A DNA stretch of 64,000 nt from NCBI GenBank assembly GCA_947561715.1, contig OX387198.1:18401891-18465890 (forward strand). Reading direction: 5' to 3'. Positions 52,615 through 63,891 of this stretch are shown here, one piece after another. The translations under genes were made by a program, and so were the position numbers. Origin of the DNA: Ascidia mentula. Taxonomy: Eukaryota; Chordata; Ascidiacea; Phlebobranchia; Ascidiidae. The notes beneath the pieces were generated by a model. The model did not search any database. It was given only the letters and a program-made list of their open reading frames with translations, and was not told the DNA's origin. Positions within the stretch are counted from its first letter, which is position 1; every line of letters begins with the position of its first letter.

Positions 52615-52979
52615 AGTGTCTGCTGTCCGCACCATGTACGCGCGTCTGTCGTTTATATCGAAAAAGCGTTCTAAGAATAGAAAACAGTGGCACCAGATAA
52701 GCAAACGGACAGCTGGAATCTCAACATCTTTAACATTCGTAAAATCTATTTTTCTCTGTACTGGATTCTGTTAATAATGTTTGGTTGGAAATAATTATAT
52801 TGCACAAAAAGTGGCGCGCTTATTCCTCACACAACGCACACAAAAATTGTTGACCTAGTTTCAGATCAGTTCAATTGCGTAACCGACATCAGTTGCGGCA
52901 ACGTCAGTGTCGCAGTATGATATGCCAACAGGCACTTGTTGGTTCGTCGAACACGGATCTCGTGTGCTAGGCGCCTATG
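52615..52979 (-). mobile_element. hAT-like non-autonomous element, truncated copy B
   Basis: Read on the minus strand it begins CATAGGCGCCTAG at 52979 and shares TTGGCATATCATACTGCG, CTGACGTTGC and AAACTAGGTCAACA with the complete copy at 56669-57099. The far end, where the second inverted terminus is expected, was not found, so the 52615 boundary is approximate. Confidence 0.65.
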
Positions 52980-53369
52980 ATTGTATGGCAGGGATTTGCC
53001 AGATAAACATGATGAAAAACGGCCAACAAAGTTAAATTTTCCAGGCATATTACAATTAAAAATAGACAATGTAACATACGTCACAGAAACCAGTACTTAT
53101 ATTGCGTAATGTTGGTGTGCAGCATCGCGCAAGTATTGCATAATCCCATAATGTGATCCAAATGTTTTATCCATCGAATGTTCTCGAGTAAAGTGATTCA
53201 TTCAACATCCTGTTTACCACATAAAATGTTCTCCTATGCTTATGTCACACCACACCTATGTTCTTGTGTTATATCACTTTAAGGGCCTCATGATATCACG
53301 TGACATTATTTGTAAATTCAGTCTATTTTATTCGCTTCTATTCTATCAACATTCTATTGAAGAGTTATA
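52980..53369. other. No gene recognised
   Basis: AT-rich spacer. No convincing frame, exon border or repeat was seen. Confidence 0.4.
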
Positions 53370-53984
53370 ATGTACCGTTTTTATGAAGCTGATAACAGTT
53401 TTGAATACAATGATTATTCGGGAAGTTACCCGAATTCTGGTTGCTTTACAGGACGAGGCAGAAGCAGACTGTCCCTATTTTCCGACGTTTCGTCTGCCAT
53501 TTTGTACCGCACCGCATTTCAAAGGCAAACCACACAACAATTTTCAGAAGCACAAAAAGAAAAACCACGTGAAAAACAATCACACTGCGGGAGGCGCAAC
53601 AATTACAAGAAAAAGAGCCGTTTGCTATGGTCCAAATCTTAGTCGAAAGAATCTCAACTACAAGAGCCCAAATCAGTTCAAACTAAAGGCCAGACAGAAC
53701 AAGGAACTGACCGTTCCGATAACCAGGAGCAAAACGAAATAATTACACGCCCAGAAGCTGACTTGCTCCAAAAATCAACGCCGCGGGAGAGCACAAGAAT
53801 GCTGGAAGGAACAAACTTCCCAAAAGTGTTTCAGACGTTGATTATGTCGTCATATGCCCGGATTGCGAAAAGAAGGATTACATGAAGAAGCCACACAGTA
53901 CTAGTGCTTAACATTGCAAGCATGAATACGCGGTGATGTATCCATGTTGTTTCAGTAATGCAAAACCGTTTTTGTGTTAGCTGA
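53370..53984 (+). pseudogene. Unassigned decayed coding-like region with a Cys/His cluster
   Basis: Two overlapping frames (53370-53642 and 53383-53742) are Lys/Asn-rich and unrecognised. Further on, 53834-53983 reads as a Cys/His-rich segment: ICPDCEKKDYMKKPH, an in-frame TAA at 53909-53911, then HCKHEYAVMYPCCF to a stop. CxxC followed by HCxxH and CC suggests a former zinc-binding domain. I cannot name the family, and the frame is broken. It could be part of a degraded transposon or a captured gene fragment. Confidence 0.3.
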
Positions 53985-55198
53985 ACGGAGAAAAAGATAG
54001 ATTAACGCATAAAGATGACGAACACACTGATCAAACCGCGATTCTGCAACAACTCGCAAAATATTTTGAAAACCTGTATAAAAAAAAAAAACCCAGCGCA
54101 GACCAAGAATAGTGCAAAACGGTATCTGGACACAATTCTAACGCCAGTGCTAAGTGACGTTGATCGCGAGTCATGTGATAGCAGTCCCGCAGAATGCTGA
54201 GGGCTTTAAAAACAGTGAAAAGCAACATATCGCCTGGACTAAATGGGTTGAAATGTTTTGGGAATGTGGCATTTAAAAGTTGTTTTTTTTTTTCTAGACA
54301 AATGGCCTGGGGGTGCTCTTAAACAGAGATTTTGCCAACTGCCAGTGCTCTTAAACAGAGAGTTTATGATTCAGTCTAAATACACGCGTCACGAAAATCG
54401 CGGTTTTCTGCACAAAATTTTAAATATGACACAACGCCACACAAACTAACCAAACAAAATCTTACAGAACTGTGACGTAGGCAAGCCTTAGTTGTCCTTA
54501 TACATGCATACAATTTAATGAGCGTTAATTTCCGATAGTTAACCGCCTCCTAAACACATAAAATAATAGAGAGCAGAACACAAGCACAACAACTAAGCTT
54601 AACGAAAGAAATCCCTCCAACACAATAAGACAATGTCACTTTTATGAATAACAAAGGCAGTGACGTACACATGCTTTGTTACGTAATAAGAACTGCTTAA
54701 TAATCTAATTTATAGGTTTTTAAAACAGATACTATTAGGCTTCTGTTTAATTTAATTCAATTCATTTTTATTTTCGTGAACGTCAGCGAAAAATCAGTAC
54801 AACTTGCGGTGGACAATTTTAACGTTGTTGATGGAACCATTCTTGGTTTCTTGTCGTTCCAGAAGGAAAAACACAAATCGGCAATTAGAAAGGAAACTTT
54901 GCATTTTTTTTGTTTTATTTTTTTCAAATAAAGAAAATGCGTTTCGTATCTTACATCAATGAACTTTTGCGTTAACAAAACACATTAAACGGTGTGAATA
55001 CATTTGTCGGCATTTCTGTGCACTTTAAACACGTGCTGTCGGCAAGTTTACGATAATTGTTTGATTGACTGTAAGTCGCGTCTGGTTGTTGTGTAAATTT
55101 AAGTTAAGTGAATCGGAATCCGGCCAAACTCAACTTTGGTTTTTCTGATGTTTTCTGGAATGTCCAAATTTGTACGCAATTTTAGAGTTTGAATTTTG
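53985..55198. other. No gene recognised
   Basis: AT-rich sequence with short frames only (for example 54757-54978 minus). GTGCTCTTAAACAGAGA is repeated at 54314 and 54346. Nothing else is supported. Confidence 0.4.
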
Positions 55199-55555
55199 GA
55201 ATCGCCTGTATATTCTCTATGGCTGACAGAGACTCAGTAACGGATTACTACAAAATATTTAAAAAAATCCTAAGTGGTCTGTATGTTTCAAGTTTTTTCA
55301 ACATATATTTCGCCTGTGTGTGCAGGCATCATCGGTATCGCTAAAAAACAACACAACAACGCAGTTAACCAACAGTAATACAAATGTAAAAATACCTTAC
55401 AAACTGACAGTGCGACTGACTGAACCGTCAGCTTTGGCTTGTTTGTGGGAACGCACGATAAAGCATAAAATCAAAGAAAAATGGATTTTTAAAAAATATT
55501 TTGTAGTAATCCGTTACTGAGTCTCTGTCAGCCATAGAGAATATACAGGCGATTC
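55199..55555. mobile_element. 357-bp structure with about 72-bp inverted arms, next to a Penelope-like RT
   Basis: The left arm 55199-55270 (GAATCGCCTGTATATTCTC...) is matched by the inverted right arm 55483-55555 with very few differences. Between the arms, read on the minus strand, 55335-55301 contains GATGATGCC, a GCCTG/CAGGC stem and GAAATATATGTTG. This resembles the hammerhead-like motif found at 11941-11972. Penelope-like elements have terminal repeats that are often arranged in inverted orientation. The position just before the RT frame suggests this is the 5' terminal-repeat region of that element. Confidence 0.65.
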
Positions 55556-55606
55556 AAAGAAATTCGGTACCGAATCCCTGCATCCCTTTATGGAGCACAA
55601 ACAACG

Positions 55607-58141
55607 TTGGAAATATGCGGCCATTGTACAAAGAGTCGCTCTGCTAAAGCGGTGCTTACGTACGAACGTACTTTGCCAACTACATGTTGTATAACTTTTG
55701 CTTTTCAACAGCGCAGAAGGATTTTGAGAGACCTTTCAACCTTAAAACGAGCAAGGTCTGAGTTTGAAACTCATCTGCGAGAACTTAACCAGCAAGAACA
55801 AGCAGCACTTCAAAGAGTCAGCCTCAAACTTAAAGGAAAGTGCATCTCAAAGTATAACTTTCTACGCAACCGCCAGGCACATTTACAACAAAATGTGAAC
55901 CGACACCCACCAGGGCTCATGTATAAGCACCGGAAAAACATCCGTGACAGAAAACGTTACAAGAAAAGAAAAAAGAAAGCTCGCGACCAAGAATTACTCG
56001 AAAGAGTTGAAAGCAACATTCTGAACAAGTCCACTAAAAATATAAACGATAGCTACAAAATGCTGCTCGGGCTGGGGTTAAACTTTGCCCCCACCTCTAA
56101 ATGGTCGACAGCCACAGAAAACCAAGAGTGGTTAAACGCCCACATGCATATCCGGCGCGTGGAATGGAAACAAGCGCTTCAATCCGAACATTCTGTTCCC
56201 TCTTCCCATCTCCCCCCAAGCTACATATCACTAAGTATTCAAGACCTGACAGAGAACTCTTGGATGATAAAACTAAGGCTTATTCCGAAATGGTCTCAAC
56301 AAAACTGCGAAACTTGGATAATAAGGTAAAACTTTCATAATTTTTACAAAAACAATCTCAGCAAAGAACTTTGACAAAGTCTCTTCAAAGTAACCAACCT
56401 CACTTCTTCAAAACAGATGGCGATTTGTAAATCTTATAAGGACGGTAAAGTTTTAATGCTTAAATACGATGACGATCGGAACATTATGGCCCGCGAACTA
56501 AAAGACTTGACAGTATTACCTTTTGACATCACCTCATACAACAAACATATATCCACTCTGCGCTCGACTTGTGACAAAATCCGAGTCTCTCTCCATAATG
56601 ATGGTGTTATCAGTGACAACAGATTGTTTGATACAGCTGGAATTAAGAACAAAGGCAATATGTATCATCATAGGCGCCTAGTTTTCATTTTTCCAGGGGT
56701 GGCGGCTATATTATGACGTCATAATTTGTTACTATGACGTCATCAAGTATCGCAAAACTGTGTTTGAATTTCAATGCATGAGGCGTATTAACCAAAAGGG
56801 CGACGTTAACGATGAACGCACGAGGTCAGTCTACGACACAACCAGTAAGTACCAGTTGGCATATCATACTGCGAGACTGACGTTGCAACAACCGATGTTG
56901 GTTACGTACGCGAAACTAGGTCAACATGTATTGTGTTCGTCGTGTAAGAAACACATTGTTTTTAGGTCTTTTTTTCTTTGAACGTTACGAATGCGACGAG
57001 TTACATGGTGCGGACAGACGCGCGTAATAGCCACTCGTTTTTTTTTTGAAAAACCTGGGGGGCGCCGCCACCCCTGCCCCCCCGGATTAGGCGCCTATGT
57101 GTATCATCACGTACCCGGTCCTGCAGCAAAATACTTTAGTTCCAACACCCCAGCATACGTCTATCCCTTGTTTAAGACGGACAAAATTGCCGCCGCTCAA
57201 CTGGAAATTACGAACATACAGGACATCCCAGTGAGACTGTTGCAATCCCTAGTTAACACTCCGATGTCGCGGTTCACAGCTTTTTTAGAAAGCATACTAC
57301 AACCCATCAGTGCGTCATACTGCCAACCCATTGTGTCAGATTATTGCCGGGACAGCACTCACTATTTGAGGACTTTGACTGACTGGCAGAGTCACATGGC
57401 TAACGAAATGGATGAGAAGACAGTTACTTCCGACATGTACATTGTGACAGCAGATGTAAAATCTCTGTATAGTAACATCCCACGCACGCTGCTTCACTCT
57501 GCCCTGCAGGATGCTCTGCAACGGCACACGCAGTACAGCCACAAGACTTCACAAGATCTCATCAAGTTAATATTTGTGTGTCTTGAAGGTCTTACGTAAC
57601 GAACAAAAGTTTTACTCGCAACAAACTGGCATCGTAACCGGTGACAACCACTCGGTCTCATTGGCAAACGTCTCCGTTCACTATGTCGTCATTCAAGCTG
57701 CTCAATTCATCAACGAAACCGAGGTTTTTAAGCGTTTCATTGGTGACATGATTTTCATTTGTTTTGCTGAAGAAACAGCCAACCCACGTCAGCAATTGGT
57801 TCGACAACGTGTTCCGCAAAAAAAATTTGGAACTTACGTTCAATAAAACACACGTACAACAAGACATGCCAGGCGTACCATTCCTCGACGTAGAACACAT
57901 CTATTCCACCCGATCTCCGGTCGCATTTAAAACCGTCGACCACACCAAGGCCACTGCTTTGCACCGATGCTTTCTTGACGGGTTTTCTCACCACCCTCCG
58001 ACGATTTTCAAAGGTATTTTACATGGAGAGGCCAAAAGATTGCGCCGCTTGAATGAATCCGATGAGGACTACCATAGCAGCGTGGAAAAGCTCAAAGCTA
58101 AAGCCATCGTGCGTTCAACATTTTGTATTTTAAAAACGTAA
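55607..58141 (+). pseudogene. Penelope-like element reverse transcriptase, degraded and interrupted
   Basis: The N-terminal part (55690-56240) is a basic, helix-rich domain with KRARSEFETHL, RKNIRDRKRYKKRKKK and then LLGLGLNFAPT. The last is typical of the region before the RT core of Penelope-like proteins. The core includes YVYPLFKTDK, PVRLLQSLVNTP, RFTAFLESI and motif A DVKSLYSNIP (near 57452), which is characteristic of the group. Motif B is degraded (TGIVTGDNHS, near 57626). Motif C reads FKRFIGDMIF (near 57730) with Gly in place of the first catalytic Asp. C-terminal FLDVEHIY, HCF-like and GEAKRLRRLN blocks follow. No GIY-YIG endonuclease was seen after 58141. The frame changes near 56250, 57585 and 57775, and a hAT-like element is inserted at 56669. 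Not functional as read. Confidence 0.8.
56669..57099 (+). mobile_element. hAT-like non-autonomous element, complete copy A, inserted in the RT
   Basis: It starts CATAGGCGCCTAG and ends TTAGGCGCCTATG, and is flanked by an 8-bp duplication TGTATCAT (56661-56668 and 57100-57107). An 8-bp duplication with short inverted ends fits hAT. The subterminal right end is G/C-rich (poly-G/C near 57058-57083). No transposase frame is present. Removing it would rejoin the two RT halves, so the insertion postdates the RT element. Confidence 0.85.
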
Positions 58142-58468
58142 GTGCAACCCTGTTTTACAATGTTCCGTAGACAAGTTCAGCAAGTTAGAGCAGCAGAAGA
58201 GAAAACAGCATTACGGACCAATAAAGGAAAAGTTCAACTTAAGTGGAATACTTTATCATTTAACTGTATGGTTCTGTATACTGATTTGTGTAGGCCTATT
58301 AGCGTACGTTTATTGAGCTCTTGTTTTGTTTCTCTTTTCGCTGTCGTTGTTAAAGTTCTTTTACGTGTCAATAAATTTACTACTGTCATCTTTCCAACCT
58401 TGGTCTTTTTCTTTCGAAAGTACAACATTTTTATTCAGTCTATTTTAAATTTTTGAAATGGTTTTTGT
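58142..58468. other. Downstream of the Penelope-like remnant
   Basis: T-rich sequence with a short frame only. No second terminal repeat matching 55199-55555 was found. Confidence 0.4.
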
Positions 58469-58848
58469 TAGTGATGCACCGAAACAGCTATTTTTATATT
58501 CGGACGAAACCGAAACTAATTTTGGTATTCATCTCTTTGAACGCTATAAATTTAAACAAAACATGTACTGGATTGGATCTAATCCTATCATACAACCTTT
58601 TCCGGCGCTTAAAGAACTTCTGTACCAACTGCTTAAAGTTGATTTTCATCATTACTGTGAAAATAAACAAACGAAACGAACACATTCGTACAGTTTAAAA
58701 AATGATTCTAACCTTTTCTGAACTCAGCGTTACAATGCAGTGAAAAAGTTTCGGTTTCGGCCGAATTTTGCAGAAATATTCGGCCGAAACCGAATAATTG
58801 CGAAAACCTTAGTTAAATTCGGCAAACCGAACTTTCGGTGCATCCCTA
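58469..58848. mobile_element. hAT-type MITE, 380 bp
   Basis: Left end TAGTGATGCACCGAAA and right end TTTCGGTGCATCCCTA are inverted copies with one mismatch. Flanks GTTTTTGT (58461-58468) and GTTTTTGA (58849-58856) form an 8-bp duplication matching at 7 of 8. Subterminal CGAAACCGAA-type repeats occur on both sides (about 58500-58520 and 58745-58830). GGATGCACCGA termini with 8-bp duplications are common among animal hAT MITEs. Confidence 0.85.
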
Positions 58849-58856
58849 GTTTTTGA

Positions 58857-61305
58857 AACAAACTTTTGTGAAAACTGTATGGTACGCACAACGGTACTTG
58901 CAAGTTGCCGCTACATTCCTACTTTCCTTTCCACGATTTTTAACAGCTGTGCAGTTGTGTTCGTATACTTCGAGTGAAAGATTAAAAAAACGGCCAAACC
59001 TAAAAATTGCCAAACCGTTTTTCGCCGGAAATCGGCAAATGGAAACGCTTCCGACAACGCATGTAAATACAGACCGACACGATAGCAGCACATGTTAACT
59101 CGCTGGTCTTTTCGCTCCGAGTCTGTGTCGATTAAGTTGATTTTGATGAGTTATGATGTAACGCAACGATGGACTTAGCTTAGTGAACCTCACTTGAAAC
59201 TACCCTTAAAATTTATTACTCTCCAAGGTCCAGAGCGGAGGTAGCACTTAACGGCTTACATGGGAAACAGGACTTTATAACCTACAACCCTGTTATTTTT
59301 CCGACATTATTTTGGCTCGCTTGTGAAGCACAAATTTACGAAATATGCTTTTCTGGCTAAATACATTCGCACGGCATTCAACAATTGATTCTTTGAAATG
59401 TGATATTACGACATAAAACCTCTGTTTATTGTTTGGTTTGTCAACAATTAAACAATGACAGCAAGCACTTGGCAGCTCAAGTATTGTGACTGAAAACCAA
59501 TTGTGGGGTAAAATGTTGACCATGTTAGCAAACCAGTTAAGGTTTTGGGGAAAATTAGATAAAATAGCATTTGTGGTTAAATGCATGACCTTCGGGCGTC
59601 TATAAAAATTCAGTCCATAATTTTGAGTTATTTTGCGTTTTTTTGTGGCCACCAGACTTGTAATTTCTGTCTGTTTTTCAGTAACACCATGAGTTTTTCC
59701 TAAACTTTGCATACTTGTGTGCGGGCTATTTTTTCGTTTTTGTTTATGTTTAATCTGAAAGTCCCGAAATTGCACTTACTGTTTGGTTTTGTTGTGGTTT
59801 TTCTTTGAGATTTCTTTCCTTGTAAAAATGCGTCATTTAGGTATTGAAATACTTGGGTCTCGAGATTTTGCGAAATACGTTTTTGAAATTTGTAAGAATA
59901 AACACAAACAAATTTGTTTGTCACTCGGCTCAATCGACGGCCTCTCGCGCATGCGAACAGAAAACAACGATTACTTGTCAAAAGTGGGAATACGGTGCCC
60001 GGGAACCAATAGAATGCGACACGAAATTATTAATTTTCAGTACGCACTGACGAAGGACTTATGAATAGGATCTCTTCACAACGCATTTCTCCGCAACACT
60101 TTATTTTTTGGGGGGCATTTTTTTATAGCGCGAAAGTTAAGTTATCCTGGTTCGTTGGTATCAGTATACACGCAATGAAACACCAGAAAACATGAAACAG
60201 TCAAATACAACTTTCTCTAATTGCATGTCTGGGTTTCCGCATGGGCAAAAAACTGAAGCAAAAGAAAAAATCGCTTGTTTGCGTTTCATTTCCAAGTTTC
60301 ACGCTTTCGTTATATCACGTATTCTTTTTCACCTTCCACCTGTTTAGTTAAATGTTTCGTGTTGATTTATATTATTATGTACGAATTGTCTCGAACGCAC
60401 CAGTCACCGCACGTTGATTTTATATCGCAGCGCTAACTCCCTTCCTCTCACGTGATACGGTTGGGCCAAAGATCAAACCGGACTAACACGAGACGCTAAA
60501 AAAGATCGAGGGGAGACCGTTTTTGGCAGATTGTGATTCGTCTGTGCTATTTTTAAAAGTTTGATGAACAAGATTGAATTGAATTGTTCAACCGTTGTGC
60601 TGAAACAGGCTTGTGGTCGGCCGTTAATGCAGCGTCCTGAGGACCTTGGAAAACGTTTGCTTAAGAAGCGTAACACAAACACAGTGGCACCTTAATAGGA
60701 CTGGCTAAAATTGCTAAATAGTCAGTTGGACGACCATGAACTGCAAGTAAAGCTTACATTATAAGGTTGTATGCAAAGTATTTGCTGGGTCACCTAGTCG
60801 TTATAAAGTTTGTAAAAAAACAAAAAGTCGCTACGTCGTAAGTTGTGTTAACTTGCGTTTTTTGTCCATTATCTGCCCTCTGATGGTATAAACACACAAA
60901 CGCTCACCCACTCTCGCTTGTATACTCTACCAAGTTATCGTGCGCAACCCGAACAAGACAGGGCTGCCACAGCCTTGCAGACATTGTGCCCTTTGCGGTA
61001 ATTTTGGCAACCACATATCAACAAGTGTAAGTACAAGCCAATTACCAACGCCAAATGGGCCAATATCATTTTGCCAGAGAGACAAACAAAGACAAAAACA
61101 CCACCTAAATAAACTGCAAAAATGTAAACAAATGCAGAAAACAGTCGTCCAGTCCACATTTTTGAAGAAAGGTTTCATAAAATCAACGCGGTATGTCTAC
61201 CTTGTTTCATCAGTGACGATTTTTCATCGAACATGGAGAGAAAACAAAAATCTCGTCTCGTAGCCCTGTTAACTAATGCAAGAGAACGACCAGGCGTATT
61301 TTTAA
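58857..61305. other. Long stretch without a recognised gene
   Basis: Several frames of 60-160 residues occur on both strands. The longest is 59293-59775 minus (160 residues, basic, starting MQFRDFQIKHKQKRKN) and the next 59783-60064 plus (containing MRHLGIEILGSRDFAKY). Neither has a recognised motif or clear exon borders. They may be chance frames or unannotated exons. No repeat family was recognised. Confidence 0.35.
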
Positions 61306-61346
61306 TTTAGGCTAGGTTAGCTATATTTTAGGCTAGGTTAGCTATA
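61306..61346. repeat. Direct repeat, two 20-base copies
   Basis: TTTAGGCTAGGTTAGCTATA occurs at 61306-61325 and again at 61327-61346. Confidence 0.9.
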
Positions 61347-61555
61347 CGCATGTTGGTAAAGTAGTAAAGTTAAGTAACACATTTCGTGACAAAAAGAAGG
61401 AAAAAAATAGTGGTTGTTATCGGCGGTGCAGGTACGAGTTCGGTGATTAGAAAACAAAGGGAAAGTGAAAGGGACGAGAAAAACGATACACAATACATGC
61501 AACGCGGTTTCGCGACAGTCTGACGGTTTGAATAAATTTGGCGGTTACTTTAAAC

Positions 61556-61715
61556 AATAGAGAAGCAACATTTAATTGCAAATTGGATGAAGTTTTTGTG
61601 ATTCACTTTTTCCAACTTATATTTTTTGCAGCCTTTTTGGCGAAAATAATGTCCGATTGGGGGCAAATGTATAAATTTTCAGCTACATCCCCTTAAACAT
61701 TTTCAAATTTCTTCC
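61556..61715 (+). repeat. Isolated diverged fragment of the array repeat
   Basis: AACATTTAATTGCAAATTGG, GTTTTTGTGATTCACTTTTT, TTATATTTTTTGCAG and GGCGAAAATAATG line up in order with array 1 (20815-20900: AACATTAAATTGCAAATTTG, TTTTTTCACAAAACCAACTT, TACATTTTTTGATG, GCTAAAATAATG). It is clearly more diverged than array members and lies about 9.5 kb outside the array. Confidence 0.7.
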
Positions 61716-62434
61716 CAAATAATTATTTGCGGTTTGGAATTAAACGACTTGAACTGACATAAGTAAGTTTCGAAAGTGCCAGAAGAGCAATCCTATTTAT
61801 TACTATGTCTAGCAGCAAAAATAGCAAGTATCAAAATAACTTTTTAAATAACAATAATCTTTTCTTCGACACCGAAAACTGAAGATGTGTGAAAGCTGTG
61901 AATTTGCGAGGGTGTTAAGTACAAAAGTGTTTGAGTAGATGGGGTTTGATTGGTAACTATAGCATTGTCAAACACTTAAAAAGGGCCTCTTGGTTATACT
62001 CATCAAGCCAGTTTATTGAGTGGCTATTTAAAGTTTGTTAGTATGTGACTTTTTTTATTTGCATTCTTGTACTATTTTGGGTAATGAAAAAAAGCACCCA
62101 GAATACCCAATTGCATGTATACAAACATCTTAGTTTTTCACAGAAATTTTCTTTAAAGTGGGAACTTGATTACAACTAATGCTCCATTGTAGCATCACAA
62201 TCCTGTCATTAATCAATTGTCCTGTCATGAAGCTACAAGCTTAGCATTCCGCAGTCTCGCTTATACGCTGCAACATGTAGTGTGTATCAAACAGACAGGG
62301 CGCAAAGAGGAAGTTTAATTCCGGGCATGTTTTACTACAAGTTTTTTGGGTTTTGTCATTATATATTATTACTACAACACGCCTTAGCGTGAAGCGAATA
62401 TGGGAAAACCGGCAATATTTAAGTTATTCGTATT
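61716..62434. other. No gene recognised
   Basis: AT-rich spacer with no supported frame. Confidence 0.4.
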
Positions 62435-62584
62435 ACCGTATTTACTCGATTGTAAGCCGCGGCTTATAAAGTTTTTTAACCTACCGTTTGTGCGGCTTAC
62501 ATTCGAGGGCGGCTTATATTAATTTTTGAACACCTTCGCATGCGGCTTACAATCGAGGGCGGCTTACAATCGAGTAAATACGGT
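62435..62584. mobile_element. 150-bp MITE with 26-bp inverted ends
   Basis: Starts ACCGTATTTACTCGATTGTA and ends in the inverted copy TACAATCGAGTAAATACGGT. GCGGCTTACAATCGAGGGCG-type modules are repeated internally. Possible TT/TT flanks. No coding capacity. The superfamily was not determined. Confidence 0.85.
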
Positions 62585-62645
62585 TTTTAGTAAAAAAAAA
62601 GCACTAGCTTTTTACTACGGGATCAGTCTGCCTTATGATCATGAA

Positions 62646-62674
62646 TATATATTTCGCCCCATGGGCATCTTCAG
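62646..62674 (-). other. Hammerhead-like motif (third instance)
   Basis: On the minus strand: CTGAAGA, a GCCC/GGGC stem-loop, GAAA, then TATATATTCATG. It is the same layout as at 11941-11972 and 55301-55335. CUGANGA-stem-GAAA is the hammerhead core. The supporting stems I and III are not obvious here. Confidence 0.45.
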
Positions 62675-63811
62675 TTCTTTGCAGTAAACACAATATATGA
62701 TTTCAAAAACGTCTTAAAACAACAACAGTAAAGAACGGGCTAGTGATAAAAAAACAAGAACCTCGACCTCTTGCAATGCTTCTGTGCCAAGGCAAAAACA
62801 CAGAGTTCCTAATAGAAATACCAATATGACGGAAAAACACTCCAAAACTGTGAATCAGCAAACAACGTTTAAGCATGCAAAGTGGCTGAAGATAAAGGCT
62901 TGGTATGAGTATTAAATCCGAAAAATGAAAATCAATGCCTTGGACAAACACAGCAAGGATCTGAGGTTTTTATTTTATTTTAAAGCAAAATTTGATTAAT
63001 TTTTTTGGGTGCATTTGAATGATTTTTCAAACAAACTTTTTGGCAAAAACCTAAATAAAGGAAAAGGTCAAAATCTTCGTGACAACTGACGAGTGTCCCT
63101 GCTCATTCAACTTTGAACAAATCGTTGTTTGCAACATTATCCTTGTAACATTCGCAAATAGAGTTAGATAGTGTTTGTATTCATTATATTATATAGAAAA
63201 TTTGTCGTTATATTAAAGAGATTTGGCAAACCTACACACACATGTTTCGCAAATTAGATTTATTATACGTAAGTTAGATTGTATTGTGTGAGCTATTGTT
63301 GCGTCATTGCGTGAAGTAAGCTTAAAAAAGTAAGATTGCAGTCAACAGCATTTTGTGGCACCAAAAAGAGGTTGTGAAGTCAATTAAACAAACAGCTTTG
63401 CCCGAGGGTTAGACGCGACAATAAGCAGACTTCAACACTATTAATTTAAGCCTGTAGGAAGTCTGAAAATAGTTGACACAATAGTAGCTATTTTACAAAA
63501 TGCGGTCGATATTTACGTTGATTGCACATAAGGCGACAACGTTTGCCTTTTTTACCATTTTAGTGTCGAACGGGCGACGAACAGAAATTTATTGCCAACG
63601 TCCCCTAATTGAATTACAAAGTGAATAAATTGAATTTTATCACGCAAATTTGCAGCTTTGACACATATTCTGTTTGCTTTACGAAGAGCCAATATTTTTC
63701 ACGATATTTTTTTTATGTTAAAAAAAATCGACGCTTGTTTATGATTTTTAATTTGTAGTTTTTAATCTCAAAAACTAATAAATCTGAAATGAAAGTGAAA
63801 GCATAGCTGAC
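62675..63811. other. No gene recognised
   Basis: AT-rich. CACAGCAAGGATCTGAGG at 62950-62967 resembles the CACAGCAACGATCTGAGA block of array 1 and may be another small remnant. The right part is probably intron of the polyglutamine gene. Confidence 0.35.
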
Positions 63812-63891
63812 CTTTGAATTGGTGTTGCTGCTGTTGCTGTTGCTGCTGTTTCTGCTGTTTCTGCTGTTGCTGCTGATTGTTTTCGACTAGA
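63812..63891 (-). CDS. Internal exon encoding a polyglutamine tract; gene continues off the right edge
   Basis: Read on the minus strand, the exon follows a good acceptor (TCATTTCAG) and ends CAAAG before GTCAGC. One frame gives LVENN followed by a run of Gln broken by Lys, then HQFK; the other two frames give Ala/Thr or Ser/Ala/Thr-rich sequence. The Gln frame is the most natural, since CAG and CAA codons are mixed. Upstream exons would lie beyond 64000. No flanking domain is visible, so the protein cannot be named. Polyglutamine tracts are common in transcriptional regulators. Confidence 0.55.

Noticed and set aside
58453..58721. Small coding frames over 58453-58721
   Set aside because: They lie almost entirely within the non-coding hAT-type MITE (58469-58848).
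59293..60064. Frames of 160 (minus) and 93 (plus) residues as genes
   Set aside because: No motif, no exon context and no codon-use support; kept only as a note in the spacer entry.
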